This document shows positions 24,180-32,258 of a stretch of DNA of 40,407 nucleotides, in pieces. The stretch's first letter is position 1. Every line of letters begins with the position of its first letter. The translations under genes were made by a program, and so were the position numbers. The stretch comes from Microvirga tunisiensis. GTDB lineage: Bacteria; Pseudomonadota; Alphaproteobacteria; Rhizobiales; Beijerinckiaceae. The DNA is taken from NCBI RefSeq assembly GCF_009296175.1, contig NZ_VOSK01000042.1, positions 1 through 40,407 of the forward strand, read 5' to 3'. The notes beneath the pieces were generated by a model that was not told where the DNA came from, did not search any database, and saw only the letters and a list, made by a program, of their open reading frames with translations.

Positions 24180-24419
24180 ATGGATCGCGGCATTCGGATC
24201 CTGCGGGCTGCTGGACCAGAATGCATACGGCACCACCACCAATGGCCGTTCGACCGGTGGGGCAAGGAGGTCCACCGCAGGCTCCTCCAAAGCGTCCGCT
24301 GGGTCGATGCTGCTCGTCACGTCGCCGACGCAGGGGTCGCCTCCCAAACCGTTGCGGTGGCGTTTCCCTGCGTAAACCCGTTTGATCGAGTTTCTGTTTT
24401 GCCGGATGATGAGGAATAA
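24180..24419 (+). CDS. small hypothetical protein
   Basis: A 79-residue frame with ATG 24180 and GGGAGAAG six bases upstream. Its content is plausible (GKEVHRRLLQSVRWVDAARH), rich in Arg, His and Trp. The opposite strand also has an open frame, but without a ribosome-binding site. It follows the 23738 gene by 40 bases on the same strand. No family recognised. Confidence 0.48.
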   Translation: MDRGIRILRAAGPECIRHHHQWPFDRWGKEVHRRLLQSVRWVDAARHVADAGVASQTVAVAFPCVNPFDRVSVLPDDEE

Positions 24420-24479
24420 GGGCTCCCCAGAGGCGCAGGACCTGCTACGGCAGATCTCCTAATTCTTAGGGGATTATCC

Positions 24480-24878
24480 ATGAAGCTCATTCTGACATTG
24501 GCGGCAATCCTGATTGCGTGCCTGATGCCGTTCTCGGCGATGGCGCGGGATCCGTATGATGCGGACTGGAACGGCGATTGCCGACCTGACCTCGCGTGCA
24601 TGATCCAGATCCGGCCAGCCGGAAAGGGCGCCTTCAGGCTTACATACATCGCGATCATTCGGGGGTCTGGGAAGACACTTTGCCGTGCCACAGGCCTCCT
24701 GCGTCGGTCCAAGGACATTCCCGGAGTGCTATCGGGAACGTTCGGCCCGGGACAGCGTCAGCAGATCGAGGTTATTCGCGACTCGAAGAGGGACGCGATT
24801 CACGTCACCCCCTCGGACAATTCCCCGTGCGGCTCTCCGCTTGCCGTCGGAGGATTGTATGACCTGATGGCCCACTAG
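24480..24878 (+). CDS. secreted small hypothetical protein
   Basis: A 132-residue protein with a clear Sec signal peptide (MKLILTLAAILIACLMPFSA, cleavage near AMA-RD). The mature part has four to five cysteines (DCRPDLACM, KTLCRATG, NSPCGSP) that could form two disulphides, which fits a periplasmic location. The central part reads RLTYIAIIRGSGKTLCRATG. ATG 24480 follows AGGGGATT within ten bases. No family is recognised. A surface- or periplasm-acting plasmid protein is the most that can be said. Confidence 0.7.
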   Translation: MKLILTLAAILIACLMPFSAMARDPYDADWNGDCRPDLACMIQIRPAGKGAFRLTYIAIIRGSGKTLCRATGLLRRSKDIPGVLSGTFGPGQRQQIEVIRDSKRDAIHVTPSDNSPCGSPLAVGGLYDLMAH

Positions 24879-25112
24879 CAGTGAATCCATAGCCAAAAGA
24901 AATCAGGGGCGCCCCCGGGGGGCCCTAATCTTTTCCGCACCGGCAAACGATGTGTTTGCAGGCCGATGCGGGAACGTTCCCGCCAGAACCGTGCGGTCAA
25001 TGAAATACTTGATGATGGAGACATAGCACCAAACCCTCCTGGTCTTTTTGACGGGCTCCGCGAATCCTTCAACCGCGGCATACGTCCCCGGGGCACCGGA
25101 CCGGAGGACTTC

Positions 25113-25595
25113 ATGGCAGGACCGTTCGACGACTACATCAAGAAAGGCAAGCAGATCATCCAGCGGCATGGCTGGATGGTTCAGGCCATTCTCCCTGACA
25201 AGAAGCAGCCCTCCTACTCGTACACCGTCGGGCTCTCCCAGGCCCCGACTTGGCACCCTGAGATTTTCATCGTCGGCTTCCACCCTGACTAGGCACGTCC
25301 ACTCCTGAACGATGCAGGCGAGCACGTCAGGAGCGGACGTCGCTACGATAGAGCGGCGTTCGCAGACGAGATCATCGAGGGCTATGCGGTCGCTTTCATG
25401 CCAATCCAGAGCAGGTCTGCGGTTAGGCACTCGAACGCAGGCAGGGCGATCCTCGGACGCGCTTTTGACGGTGTCCAGATGATCCTGCCAGATGCCCGAG
25501 GCCTATTCCCTTGGGATGCTGGGTGCGATCCACAGTATGCGACCGTCCAGATGTCACTCCTCGACCTCGCTGGCGATCTCCCGGCGCGGCAGTGA
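25113..25595 (+). pseudogene. DUF4262-family gene split by in-frame amber codon
   Basis: ATG 25113 has an excellent GGAGG six bases upstream. The product begins as a DUF4262 protein (HGWMVQAILPDKKQPSYSYT, then VGLSQAPTWHPEIFIVGF) and hits TAG at 25290-25292. The same frame continues as good protein (ARPLLNDAGEHVRSGRRYDR, EIIEGYAVAFMPIQ) up to TGA 25593-25595. Without the TAG the protein is 160 residues, a normal DUF4262 size. CAG to TAG (Gln) is the simplest cause. Because the downstream gene starts by overlapping the distal stop (GTGA), the full frame was once translated. Sequencing error or read-through are alternatives. Confidence 0.78.
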
Positions 25596-25924
25596 GGGTA
25601 GAAGTCTATCGGAATCTCAGGAAGGGCTGCTGGAGCGTGCGCAGGGAGGGACGCGTTGTGGCCCACGAGCAGCGCGTCATCCTCCGCTCCTGCGTTATGC
25701 GTGTCCGCGAGGGCGGCAGGCGTCGCGCAATCCGAGAGGGACAGCGCAACGTGCACGCATGGGTCGCAGGCGAACTCACGGATGTCGTCGACGGCGAGTT
25801 GATCGAGATCGGCTACAGCCCTTTCGTAGCAGGTACCTTCACTGTTAGACCAGACTACGCTCCAGTGCATGAAGCCAAGTTCGTGGTGCTCGGCCGGAAC
25901 GGGCAGACGTACGCTGTACTATGA
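25592..25924 (+). CDS. small phage/plasmid-type hypothetical protein
   Basis: A 110-residue protein starting at GTG 25592, overlapping the DUF4262 stop (GTGA). The sequence VEVYRNLRKGCWSVRREGRV, and later RRAIREGQRNVHAWVAGEL, follows a pattern I recognise from small phage and plasmid hypotheticals (N-L-x-K-x-x-[WL]-S-V ... R-E-x-[RQ]-[KR]-N-V-H-A-[FW]-V). It is beta-rich. Function unknown. Translation is expected to be coupled to the gene before it, which carries a premature stop, so expression may be reduced. Confidence 0.72.
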   Translation: MRVEVYRNLRKGCWSVRREGRVVAHEQRVILRSCVMRVREGGRRRAIREGQRNVHAWVAGELTDVVDGELIEIGYSPFVAGTFTVRPDYAPVHEAKFVVLGRNGQTYAVL

Positions 25925-26349
25925 GGCCTCTTCCCTCTCAATGTCGGTATTTTTACGGAAGTTGATCGTCAGAAGGACCGAGCGGCAGCAGGACGACCTG
26001 CGCCGCGTCCGTACCACAGTACTTGGCAAGGATTGGTCGCGGTTAGACACGGTAGGGGACCCGAACCTGAGACCCCGGTACGCTGCCCCCGGGTTATTCC
26101 CCCTTTGGTCGCACGCAGCCCAAGCCAAGACGGACAATGGGTAATAGCATTAGAAAAAATGATTGTGCCGCCTCCATAGGACTTGACCATACCGACCAAG
26201 CGGAGTGGTCAACCAAGCAGCTGTGGAATTGCGAACGTTCATCGCCTTATGCTGCGGTAAAGGATTCATGGAAGGCCCCCTCAACGCCACTCGCCAGTGT
26301 GCCTTGCCAGTACCGGTCTCATACTCACCGAGTGATGGAGAGTAGGCAA
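25925..26349. other. intergenic stretch, no supported gene
   Basis: The sequence around 26045-26080 superficially resembles the 3' part of a tRNA on the leftward strand but does not fold (see rejected items). No ribosome-binding site/start pair or strong repeat is visible. Confidence 0.35.
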
Positions 26350-26700
26350 ATGACAACGGGAACGAGGAAAATGACGTCAACGGAAGCCAGTCGAGCAGCT
26401 CATCGTGAACGCCAACGCAAGTACAGAGAGCGGCTCAAATCCGAACGTCATCCGGAAGCGGATGATGTGCAGCGTGCGATCTTCCGCGCCGTTCGCACGG
26501 CAATCCTCAATGTCCGGCGCGGTCGGCGGACAGGAGATGAGCTATTTGACGGATTCATAGAATCCTTCCTGAAAAGCGTCGTCGAGAAAGCGATCGCTGA
26601 TCTGGAGCGGCAAGGATTCCGTCGTAATCCTATCAAACGACGGCTGCATCTCGCCCTGATTCCACCTCTTCCGGGACCAGACGATCCAGACGGGTTGTGA
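26350..26700 (+). CDS. small basic hypothetical protein B (paralogue of 23738 gene)
   Basis: A 116-residue protein with a strongly basic N-terminal helix (ASRAAHRERQRKYRERLKSE) and a second helix (DVQRAIFRAVRTAILNVRRG). It then has FDGFIESFLKSVVEKAIADL and ends in a Pro-rich tail. It shares the basic helix plus P-x3-[DN]-V-x2-A pattern with the 23738 gene. ATG 26350 has GGAG nine bases upstream. Other in-frame ATGs at 26335 and 26371 are possible. A DNA-binding or accessory role is inferred from charge only. Confidence 0.7.
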   Translation: MTTGTRKMTSTEASRAAHRERQRKYRERLKSERHPEADDVQRAIFRAVRTAILNVRRGRRTGDELFDGFIESFLKSVVEKAIADLERQGFRRNPIKRRLHLALIPPLPGPDDPDGL

Positions 26701-27129
26701 TGTCCTAGAGGCCCCTCCCCGCATTACTCCGGCGTTCACGGGCGATTCAGAGGGTGATGATCCCGGGGACCAGACTGCCGGTGTTTCGAATGCGCTTTCT
26801 CGTGCCTCCCACCGCCGTATCAAGGACATTTCGGCTCTTACACTGCGCCTTAAAGCGCCAAGTCAGATCACGAGCCGCTGTACGCGACCCATCCTGATGT
26901 ACCGGCAACGCGATATCATGCGAAATCAATTACCGAAAAACGATTCAAATATCTGAGATTGCGTTTCAAAGACCCAAATGGTCGATTCGTCGTTTTCCCT
27001 GGCCCGGTTACGGACACATCCACGGCATCTGCTTCTCTATCAAAGCGCACGGTGTCACTTGCACACTCGACCAATCCGGGAAACCCTTCACTCAGGGACA
27101 TACCGATCAGCAACTCGTGGAGGTTAGCG

Positions 27130-27948
27130 GTGAGAAGGATAGAACCAATAGGATTCGATTTATCGATGGATCTCGACACCATTGAAGAGGCCAACACGTT
27201 CGATGTTGTCACCTTCGTTGATCAATGGCTCGCTGCCTTCACATGCGAGGACGCGTTGACTTTCGAGTGTACGCAGAGCAGGGTTTTCGGCGCCGTGTAT
27301 CGGGATCACGACGTGATCGGGTTTGACGATATGATCTCCGATAATCTCTGGGAGAAATGGAACAACGATCTCCAAGGGTTCTGCCCCTTGTGGCTGTCGA
27401 AGCCGCAGAAACAACGTCAACTTCCGAGCGCCGTTGCCGCCGAGGTACGGATGATCGCACAGGCTCGCAGGGCGATTGGTCCTGTTCCGGAAGGCGACCT
27501 TTGGAGCATGGTCTGGCGGGAATTGTCGTATCAAGCTATCAGTGCGATCGGCATGCAGGTGTCTGCGGACCTCGTGAGGTCATCGGCGCGCGCCGAGATC
27601 CGTGAGGGAGTTATCGATTTCTGTACCGAACTCGCTGAGGAATACCGCGAGCGCATGGACGAGTACCTCAGATCCTACGATTGGAAGACCGTCGTCTTAA
27701 TCAAGCAGAGCTCACGCGAGGTGTGTGCTCAAGGCGCCGATCTCCCAGATGCCATCAGCGACCTCACTGCGTTCATGCTGCCAAGGTACAACTTGGAGGC
27801 GACTTCCCGCGACACAGCAGGTGATGGTGTCTACCATGCTTACCTTGTCCCTGAATGTCTGGGATTCGACCTTGAGGACGCTCACCTCGTCGAGAGATGG
27901 GGCATATACTCGCAAAGCTTCATCAATGTAGCGTGCAAAGCTGCATGA
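27130..27948 (+). CDS. hypothetical protein, first of a related pair
   Basis: A 272-residue protein. GTG 27130 follows GGAGG by 7 bases and is the best start. ATG 27166 lacks a well-placed site, and the TTG at 26959 adds poor-quality sequence. The region LQGFCPLWLSKPQKQRQLPS followed by EVRMIAQARRAIG resembles ERRRPQWLSNPRDKDSLKDE...EILAIRREI in the 28113 gene, suggesting related proteins. The rest is acidic and mixed alpha/beta. The stretch 26701-27129 holds no other supported gene. Function unknown. Confidence 0.6.
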   Translation: MRRIEPIGFDLSMDLDTIEEANTFDVVTFVDQWLAAFTCEDALTFECTQSRVFGAVYRDHDVIGFDDMISDNLWEKWNNDLQGFCPLWLSKPQKQRQLPSAVAAEVRMIAQARRAIGPVPEGDLWSMVWRELSYQAISAIGMQVSADLVRSSARAEIREGVIDFCTELAEEYRERMDEYLRSYDWKTVVLIKQSSREVCAQGADLPDAISDLTAFMLPRYNLEATSRDTAGDGVYHAYLVPECLGFDLEDAHLVERWGIYSQSFINVACKAA

Positions 27949-28112
27949 ACCTCTTTGGGTTTGAATCCAGGGCAGGCTTAGATTTTCTCCTACGCGAGTG
28001 CTGTCCATACGAAAGGAATTCTCTTGCAGACCCGACCGTTCCGGCGAACCCTTTCAATAGGGCACCTGCTGCAACGGTCGATGCCCGACTGAGGGGCCAC
28101 AGGGAGATCATT

Positions 28113-28709
28113 ATGATACTGGAACCGAACATCGACTGGGGTCAGCAAGGGCTCACCGATTGCATTGAGTTGTTTGAGGACTCAAGAACCACAAAGCTCG
28201 TCAAGGAATCGACCCACGGATTCCTGGAGTGTGTCACGAGCTGTGACTGCTTCGTTCAACCCCATGGCTATGGTAACGGATACTCGGCCGTCCCCGAGTT
28301 CGAATTCGACATCCATGGCCTCGAGGTCAAGGTCGCTGCCGGCTTCCCATGGGGTAGCTGGATGGAGGTGCTCGAACGTCGGCGCCCACAGTGGCTGTCG
28401 AATCCTCGCGACAAGGACTCGCTCAAGGACGAGATTGTGGATGAAATCCTGGCGATCAGGCGGGAGATCAAGGATACCGCCATCGTTCCTGAGCATGATC
28501 GCTTTGATGATATCTGGAACAGGCTCTCGGACGCAGCCCGGGAGGCGATCGACTCAGGCATCTCAGAGGAGGAATGGCGTGTTTCCGGCCGGGACAAGAT
28601 CCGGGCCTCACTTATGGCCTCGATTTTAGAGATCCTGGACGGGACCGTCGAAGCCTGGAAGCAGGAGTTGAATGCAATCAAGCAGATTGAGAGCCTCGCT
28701 CAGGTGTGA
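28113..28709 (+). CDS. hypothetical protein, second of a related pair
   Basis: A 198-residue acidic protein. ATG 28113 is preceded by AGGGAG at ideal spacing. Visible parts are HGFLECVTSCDCFVQPHGYG, EFEFDIHGLEVKVAAGFPWG (a beta-rich core), then the shared P-x-W-L-S-x-P segment and a long C-terminal helix (DKIRASLMASILEILDGTVE). It shares the PxWLSxP...E-[IV]-x-x-I motif with the 27130 gene. No family recognised. Confidence 0.68.
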   Translation: MILEPNIDWGQQGLTDCIELFEDSRTTKLVKESTHGFLECVTSCDCFVQPHGYGNGYSAVPEFEFDIHGLEVKVAAGFPWGSWMEVLERRRPQWLSNPRDKDSLKDEIVDEILAIRREIKDTAIVPEHDRFDDIWNRLSDAAREAIDSGISEEEWRVSGRDKIRASLMASILEILDGTVEAWKQELNAIKQIESLAQV

Positions 28710-28910
28710 CAGAATGCTTCGAGATGACGGTTGGTTGAATGCGGCCTTGAAGAGGTAGCCGTGATCAGGCACTCGCTGCCCCTTAGGGTACTTAAGGCCA
28801 TCCCGATCTTTTACCAGAGAAAGGTGTTCTGACTCCGCTATCCGGCAGGTCAAAGATATCTACGGCATTGCATAGCCCAAGTTCGTCAGTCTCAGTGTGA
28901 GACCGATCGG

Positions 28911-28943
28911 CATCCATATCGGAAATTATTTCCGATATGGATG
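28911..28943. repeat. perfect 33-bp palindrome between convergent genes
   Basis: Two perfect 15-bp arms (CATCCATATCGGAAA and its complement) are separated by TTA. It lies 30 bases past the stop of the leftward crotonase gene and ~200 bases past the convergent 28709 gene end. No T-run follows on either side. It could be a bidirectional termination/mRNA-end hairpin, a protein-binding site or the core of a small mobile element. The remainder of 28710-28973 holds no supported gene. Confidence 0.65.
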
Positions 28944-28973
28944 GGTCTTCGCTGATGGAGCCACGTGCCTGCC

Positions 28974-29774
28974 TCACCGACCCGTGAACTGGGGCTTCCG
29001 TTTCTCCCGGAAGGCGTTCACGGCTTCTTGATGGTCCGCCATCTCGTTCGTGACCGTCTCGTACCCGAGGGCCGCGTCCGTCATCAGGGTGGAGAGCCGC
29101 TGGAGCTCGAGGTTCATGACCGTCTTGGTCCAACGGATGGCCCAGGTCGCCCCGGAGGCCAGTTCATCTGCCAGGGTGTTCACCTTGCCGTCGAGTTCGT
29201 CTGTCGGAACGGCATAGTTGATCAGGCCCATTGCGGCGGCCTCGCCCGCCTTCAGCATGCGGCCAGTCAGGAGCAGTTCCTTGGCCCGCGCGAAGCCGAT
29301 CAGTTGCGGCCAGATCACCGCTCCGCCATCGCCCGCGACAAGGCCCATCTTCACGTGAGGGTCGCCGATCACGACGTTCTCGTCCGCGACGATAATGTCG
29401 GACAGCAGCGCGAGCGATGCCCCCAGGCCGGCGGCGGCTCCGTTCACGCGGCAGATGATGGGCTTCTCGAGCTCGAGCAGTCCGGAAATGATCCGCTTGG
29501 CGGCGGTGACGTTCCTGCGCCACTTGGCGGGATCGTCGATGCATTCCTGGAACCAGCCCATGTCGCCGCCCGCGCAGAACCAGCGACCCGTTCCGGTGAG
29601 GACGATGATGTCGGAGTCCGGATCGTCATGCGCGTCGTAAAAGACCCGCGAGAGGTCATGATGCAGGTCGTCATCGACGGCATTCCGCTTGTCAGGCTGG
29701 TTGATGACGATGGTCAGGATCCTCCCCCGACGCTCGAATGCAAGTGTCTTGTAATCCTTGAAGCGTTCCATCAT
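28974..29774 (-). CDS. crotonase-fold protein lacking both hydratase glutamates
   Basis: A 266-residue crotonase/enoyl-CoA hydratase-superfamily protein. CoA-binding features are present (INQPDKRNAVDDDLH, GTGRWFCAGGDMGWF, NGAAAGLGASLALLSD, GLVAGDGGAVIWP, EKRKPQFTGR end). In classical hydratases one catalytic Glu follows G-G in the G-G-x-E helix and one sits in the x-P-E turn. Here these positions read GLGAS and GDPH. It is therefore unlikely to hydrate enoyl-CoA and may act as an isomerase, hydrolase or decarboxylase. ATG 29772-29774 overlaps the ligase stop (ATGA). It is the last gene of the acyl-CoA cluster. Confidence 0.88.
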   Translation of the reverse strand: MMERFKDYKTLAFERRGRILTIVINQPDKRNAVDDDLHHDLSRVFYDAHDDPDSDIIVLTGTGRWFCAGGDMGWFQECIDDPAKWRRNVTAAKRIISGLLELEKPIICRVNGAAAGLGASLALLSDIIVADENVVIGDPHVKMGLVAGDGGAVIWPQLIGFARAKELLLTGRMLKAGEAAAMGLINYAVPTDELDGKVNTLADELASGATWAIRWTKTVMNLELQRLSTLMTDAALGYETVTNEMADHQEAVNAFREKRKPQFTGR

Positions 29775-31411
29775 GCGACTCCTGACTTTGATTGTTCCTG
29801 GTCCTTGACCGGTGTGGGAGGGAGCCCGGGCTGCGCCGCGTCCCGATCCCACCACGCGACGGTCCGAATGAGTTCCCTGAGTTCGTTCTTCTGGATCTTG
29901 CCGGTCGGCGTTCGCGGCAACTGCTCCATGACGCACACGTAGCGAGGCACCATGAAACGGGGGAGCTGACCCGCGACGCGGGCGATCACGGCCCCCTCGT
30001 CGATCGTGCAGCCGGCCTTCGGCTCGACGACGACGAGCACCTCGTCCTCGCCATGCCGATCCGGCACCGCCAGCGCGGCGGCATCCTGGATGTCGGGATG
30101 CGTCTTGAATTCGGTCTCCACCTCGAACGAGGAGATGTTCTCTCCCCGTCGCCGGATCACGTCCTTGAGGCGGTCGACGAAGATGAAGTTTCCGTCGGGA
30201 TCCTCCCGGAACACGTCGCCGGTGTGGAACCATCCGTTCAGCCAGGTCTTCGCCGTCGCCTCGGGGTTGTTGACGTAGCCATGGCTCATGGCCCAGGGAC
30301 GCTCGCACCGCACGACGAGCTCGCCAAAGGTGCCCTGCGCCACCTCGCAATCGTGCTCGTCGACGATCCGGACGCTGACCCCCTCGCGGGGGCGCCCGCA
30401 CAGCGCGGACCTGTCGGGGTTCCTGTCCGAGACCAGCGGAGCGCAGATCTCCGTCATGTGGTACATTGTGAAGACATCCAGGCCGAACCGGTCGGACACA
30501 TCCCGCGCATCCTCACCGAACGGGATGACGAGGGCCTTCCTCAGGGAGGTGCCGCGATCCTCGGGCGTGGGCGGCCTCTTCAGCAACAGGGTCGCCATGC
30601 CGCTCAGCATCGTCGCCGCCGTCGCACCGGTCCTGCGGACGGTGCCCCAGAACTCGGCCGTCCTGAACGGACCGGACAGGGCGATCGACCCGCCCCTGAG
30701 CAGCATCGAGTAGACCGGCAGCATCCCTCCCACGTGGAACAGCGGCAGATTGCATAGATACCGATCATCACCCGTCAGGAAGGCGTACGGCTCGTCGACG
30801 ATGCCGTGCAGGTGGACATAGGACGACAGGGCACCCTTGGACGGCCCGGTCGTCCCGGATGTGAACATCACGGATTGCAGGTCCCACGGCCGGATATCGG
30901 GGTCGGGAACGTCCGCGCCGTCGATCCCCGACATCAGACACTCGAACGAAAGAGCCCGGAGGTCTCCCGCTGCCATAGGATCGCGGCCAGTCACGATGAC
31001 CGACTCCAGCGATGACCCGTCGACTTCGTGCAGTTGCGGCAGGAATTCGGGATCGACGATCAGGAACTCGGACGCCGATCCCTGGATCAGCCGCTCCAGG
31101 ATGCTTCCGCGGTAGTGGTGGTTGATCGGCACATAGGCGGCGCCCAGATGGTTCAGCGCGAACCAGACGGTCAGTGAATCCTCGGGTGCCCGGGTCCAGC
31201 ACAGGACCGCATGGCCCTTGCGGATCCCGGCCGCCTGGAGGGCCGCAGCGCTCCTCCTCACCCTCTCCAGGGTCTGCCCGTAGGTCCAGGTCTCGACGTC
31301 CCGGCTTGCGCGATCGATCACGGCGAAGACCCGATCGGGGGACTTGGCCGCCTGGTCCTCGAGCAGGTATCGCAGGACGCACGTCCGGGACGATGGCACT
31401 TCCTTCAGCAT
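29771..31411 (-). CDS. CaiC-like acyl-CoA ligase (AMP-binding)
   Basis: A 546-residue ANL-superfamily enzyme that activates a carboxylic acid through an acyl-AMP to its CoA thioester. Visible motifs are the P-loop FTSGTTGPSKG (~183-193), the NHH/YHMTE acyl-pocket region, NGWFHTGDVFREDPDGNFIF, the hinge DRLKDVIRRRGENIS, and the catalytic lysine in RTPTGKIQKNEL. The overall look is closest to crotonobetaine/carnitine-CoA ligase CaiC and related short/medium-chain ligases. The substrate is not predictable. ATG 31409-31411 and an adjacent GTG are both possible starts, with AGGA upstream. It stands between two crotonase-type genes. Confidence 0.9.
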   Translation of the reverse strand: MLKEVPSSRTCVLRYLLEDQAAKSPDRVFAVIDRASRDVETWTYGQTLERVRRSAAALQAAGIRKGHAVLCWTRAPEDSLTVWFALNHLGAAYVPINHHYRGSILERLIQGSASEFLIVDPEFLPQLHEVDGSSLESVIVTGRDPMAAGDLRALSFECLMSGIDGADVPDPDIRPWDLQSVMFTSGTTGPSKGALSSYVHLHGIVDEPYAFLTGDDRYLCNLPLFHVGGMLPVYSMLLRGGSIALSGPFRTAEFWGTVRRTGATAATMLSGMATLLLKRPPTPEDRGTSLRKALVIPFGEDARDVSDRFGLDVFTMYHMTEICAPLVSDRNPDRSALCGRPREGVSVRIVDEHDCEVAQGTFGELVVRCERPWAMSHGYVNNPEATAKTWLNGWFHTGDVFREDPDGNFIFVDRLKDVIRRRGENISSFEVETEFKTHPDIQDAAALAVPDRHGEDEVLVVVEPKAGCTIDEGAVIARVAGQLPRFMVPRYVCVMEQLPRTPTGKIQKNELRELIRTVAWWDRDAAQPGLPPTPVKDQEQSKSGVA

Positions 31412-31451
31412 CACGTTGGTCCTGGTGATGGGTCGGTTTCGTCCCGGGATG

Positions 31452-32228
31452 TCAACGGCCCGACCATTGGGGCTCCCGCTTCTCGACGAAGGACCTCGTT
31501 CCTTCCACGAAGTCTTGGGATCCGTAGATCCGCTTTTGCTCGACCGTCATCTGGACCACGAGTTCGGATGCCGGCAGCTCGTGCGAGAGCTCGGCGAACC
31601 TCAAGGAGGCGTTGACGGCCAGGGGTGCGTTCCGGCAGATCGCGTGGGCGATCTCGACCGCCTTGGCCATGGCTTCACCCTCGGGGACGAGGTGGTTTAC
31701 CAACCCGATCCGGTAGGCCCGCTCGGCATCGATGAGCTCTCCCGTGCACAGGAGCTCGATGGCAATCGCGTGCGGGATGAGCCGGGGCAGGCGATCAACG
31801 CCCCCTGCCCCGGCAATCATGCCGTACCGTGGCTCGGGGAGCCCGAGCCTCGCGTTGCTGCCGACGACCCTGATGTGGCACGCGAGGGCGATCTCCAGCC
31901 CACCCGCAATCGCATGCCCATCCATGGCGGCGATCCATGGCTTCGTCTTGGGCTCCCTGACGAAACCTGCAAACCCTCCGGTCTCCGTCACCAAGGCGTC
32001 CTGGTTCCCATCCGCGACCTCCTTGAGATCCGCGCCCGAGCAGAAGATGGACGGCGACGAGGAGGTGAGGATGGCGGCCCGGATGGACGGGTCGTGCTCG
32101 ATCCGTGCATGGATCCGGCTCAGGGCGGCCGTCATCTCACCGTTGATCGCGTTCTTCTTCGTAGCGCGATTGAGCGACACGACGGCAATCCCGGGTTCGA
32201 CGATATCAAACGAGATCAGGTCTTCCAT
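31452..32228 (-). CDS. enoyl-CoA hydratase
   Basis: A 258-residue crotonase with both catalytic glutamates: AIAGGLEIALACHI (first Glu) and LGLPEPRYGMIAGAGG (second Glu). It also has the oxyanion-hole segments SSPSIFCSGADLKEV and MDGHAIAGG. The C-terminus VEKREPQWSGR is usual. It hydrates 2-enoyl-CoA to 3-hydroxyacyl-CoA in a beta-oxidation-type pathway. It lies 30 bases after the binding-protein gene and 40 bases before the ligase in one leftward operon. The start ATG 32226-32228 gives the normal family length. Confidence 0.92.
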   Translation of the reverse strand: MEDLISFDIVEPGIAVVSLNRATKKNAINGEMTAALSRIHARIEHDPSIRAAILTSSSPSIFCSGADLKEVADGNQDALVTETGGFAGFVREPKTKPWIAAMDGHAIAGGLEIALACHIRVVGSNARLGLPEPRYGMIAGAGGVDRLPRLIPHAIAIELLCTGELIDAERAYRIGLVNHLVPEGEAMAKAVEIAHAICRNAPLAVNASLRFAELSHELPASELVVQMTVEQKRIYGSQDFVEGTRSFVEKREPQWSGR

Positions 32229-32258
32229 TGATGAAGGTCCGTTCGGAGGTGCAATCGA

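Noticed and set aside
26035..26095. tRNA-like stretch on the leftward strand (GGTTCGGGTCC-like T-loop)
   Set aside because: The T-stem does not pair, the conserved A of the T-loop is missing, and no anticodon or acceptor stem can be formed.
28974..30401. A 475-codon leftward open frame
   Set aside because: The N-terminal part is an out-of-frame shadow of the acyl-CoA ligase. The crotonase starts at 29774.
28965..30757. Long rightward open frames opposite the crotonase and ligase genes
   Set aside because: Both are mirror frames of GC-rich genes with confident assignments on the other strand.
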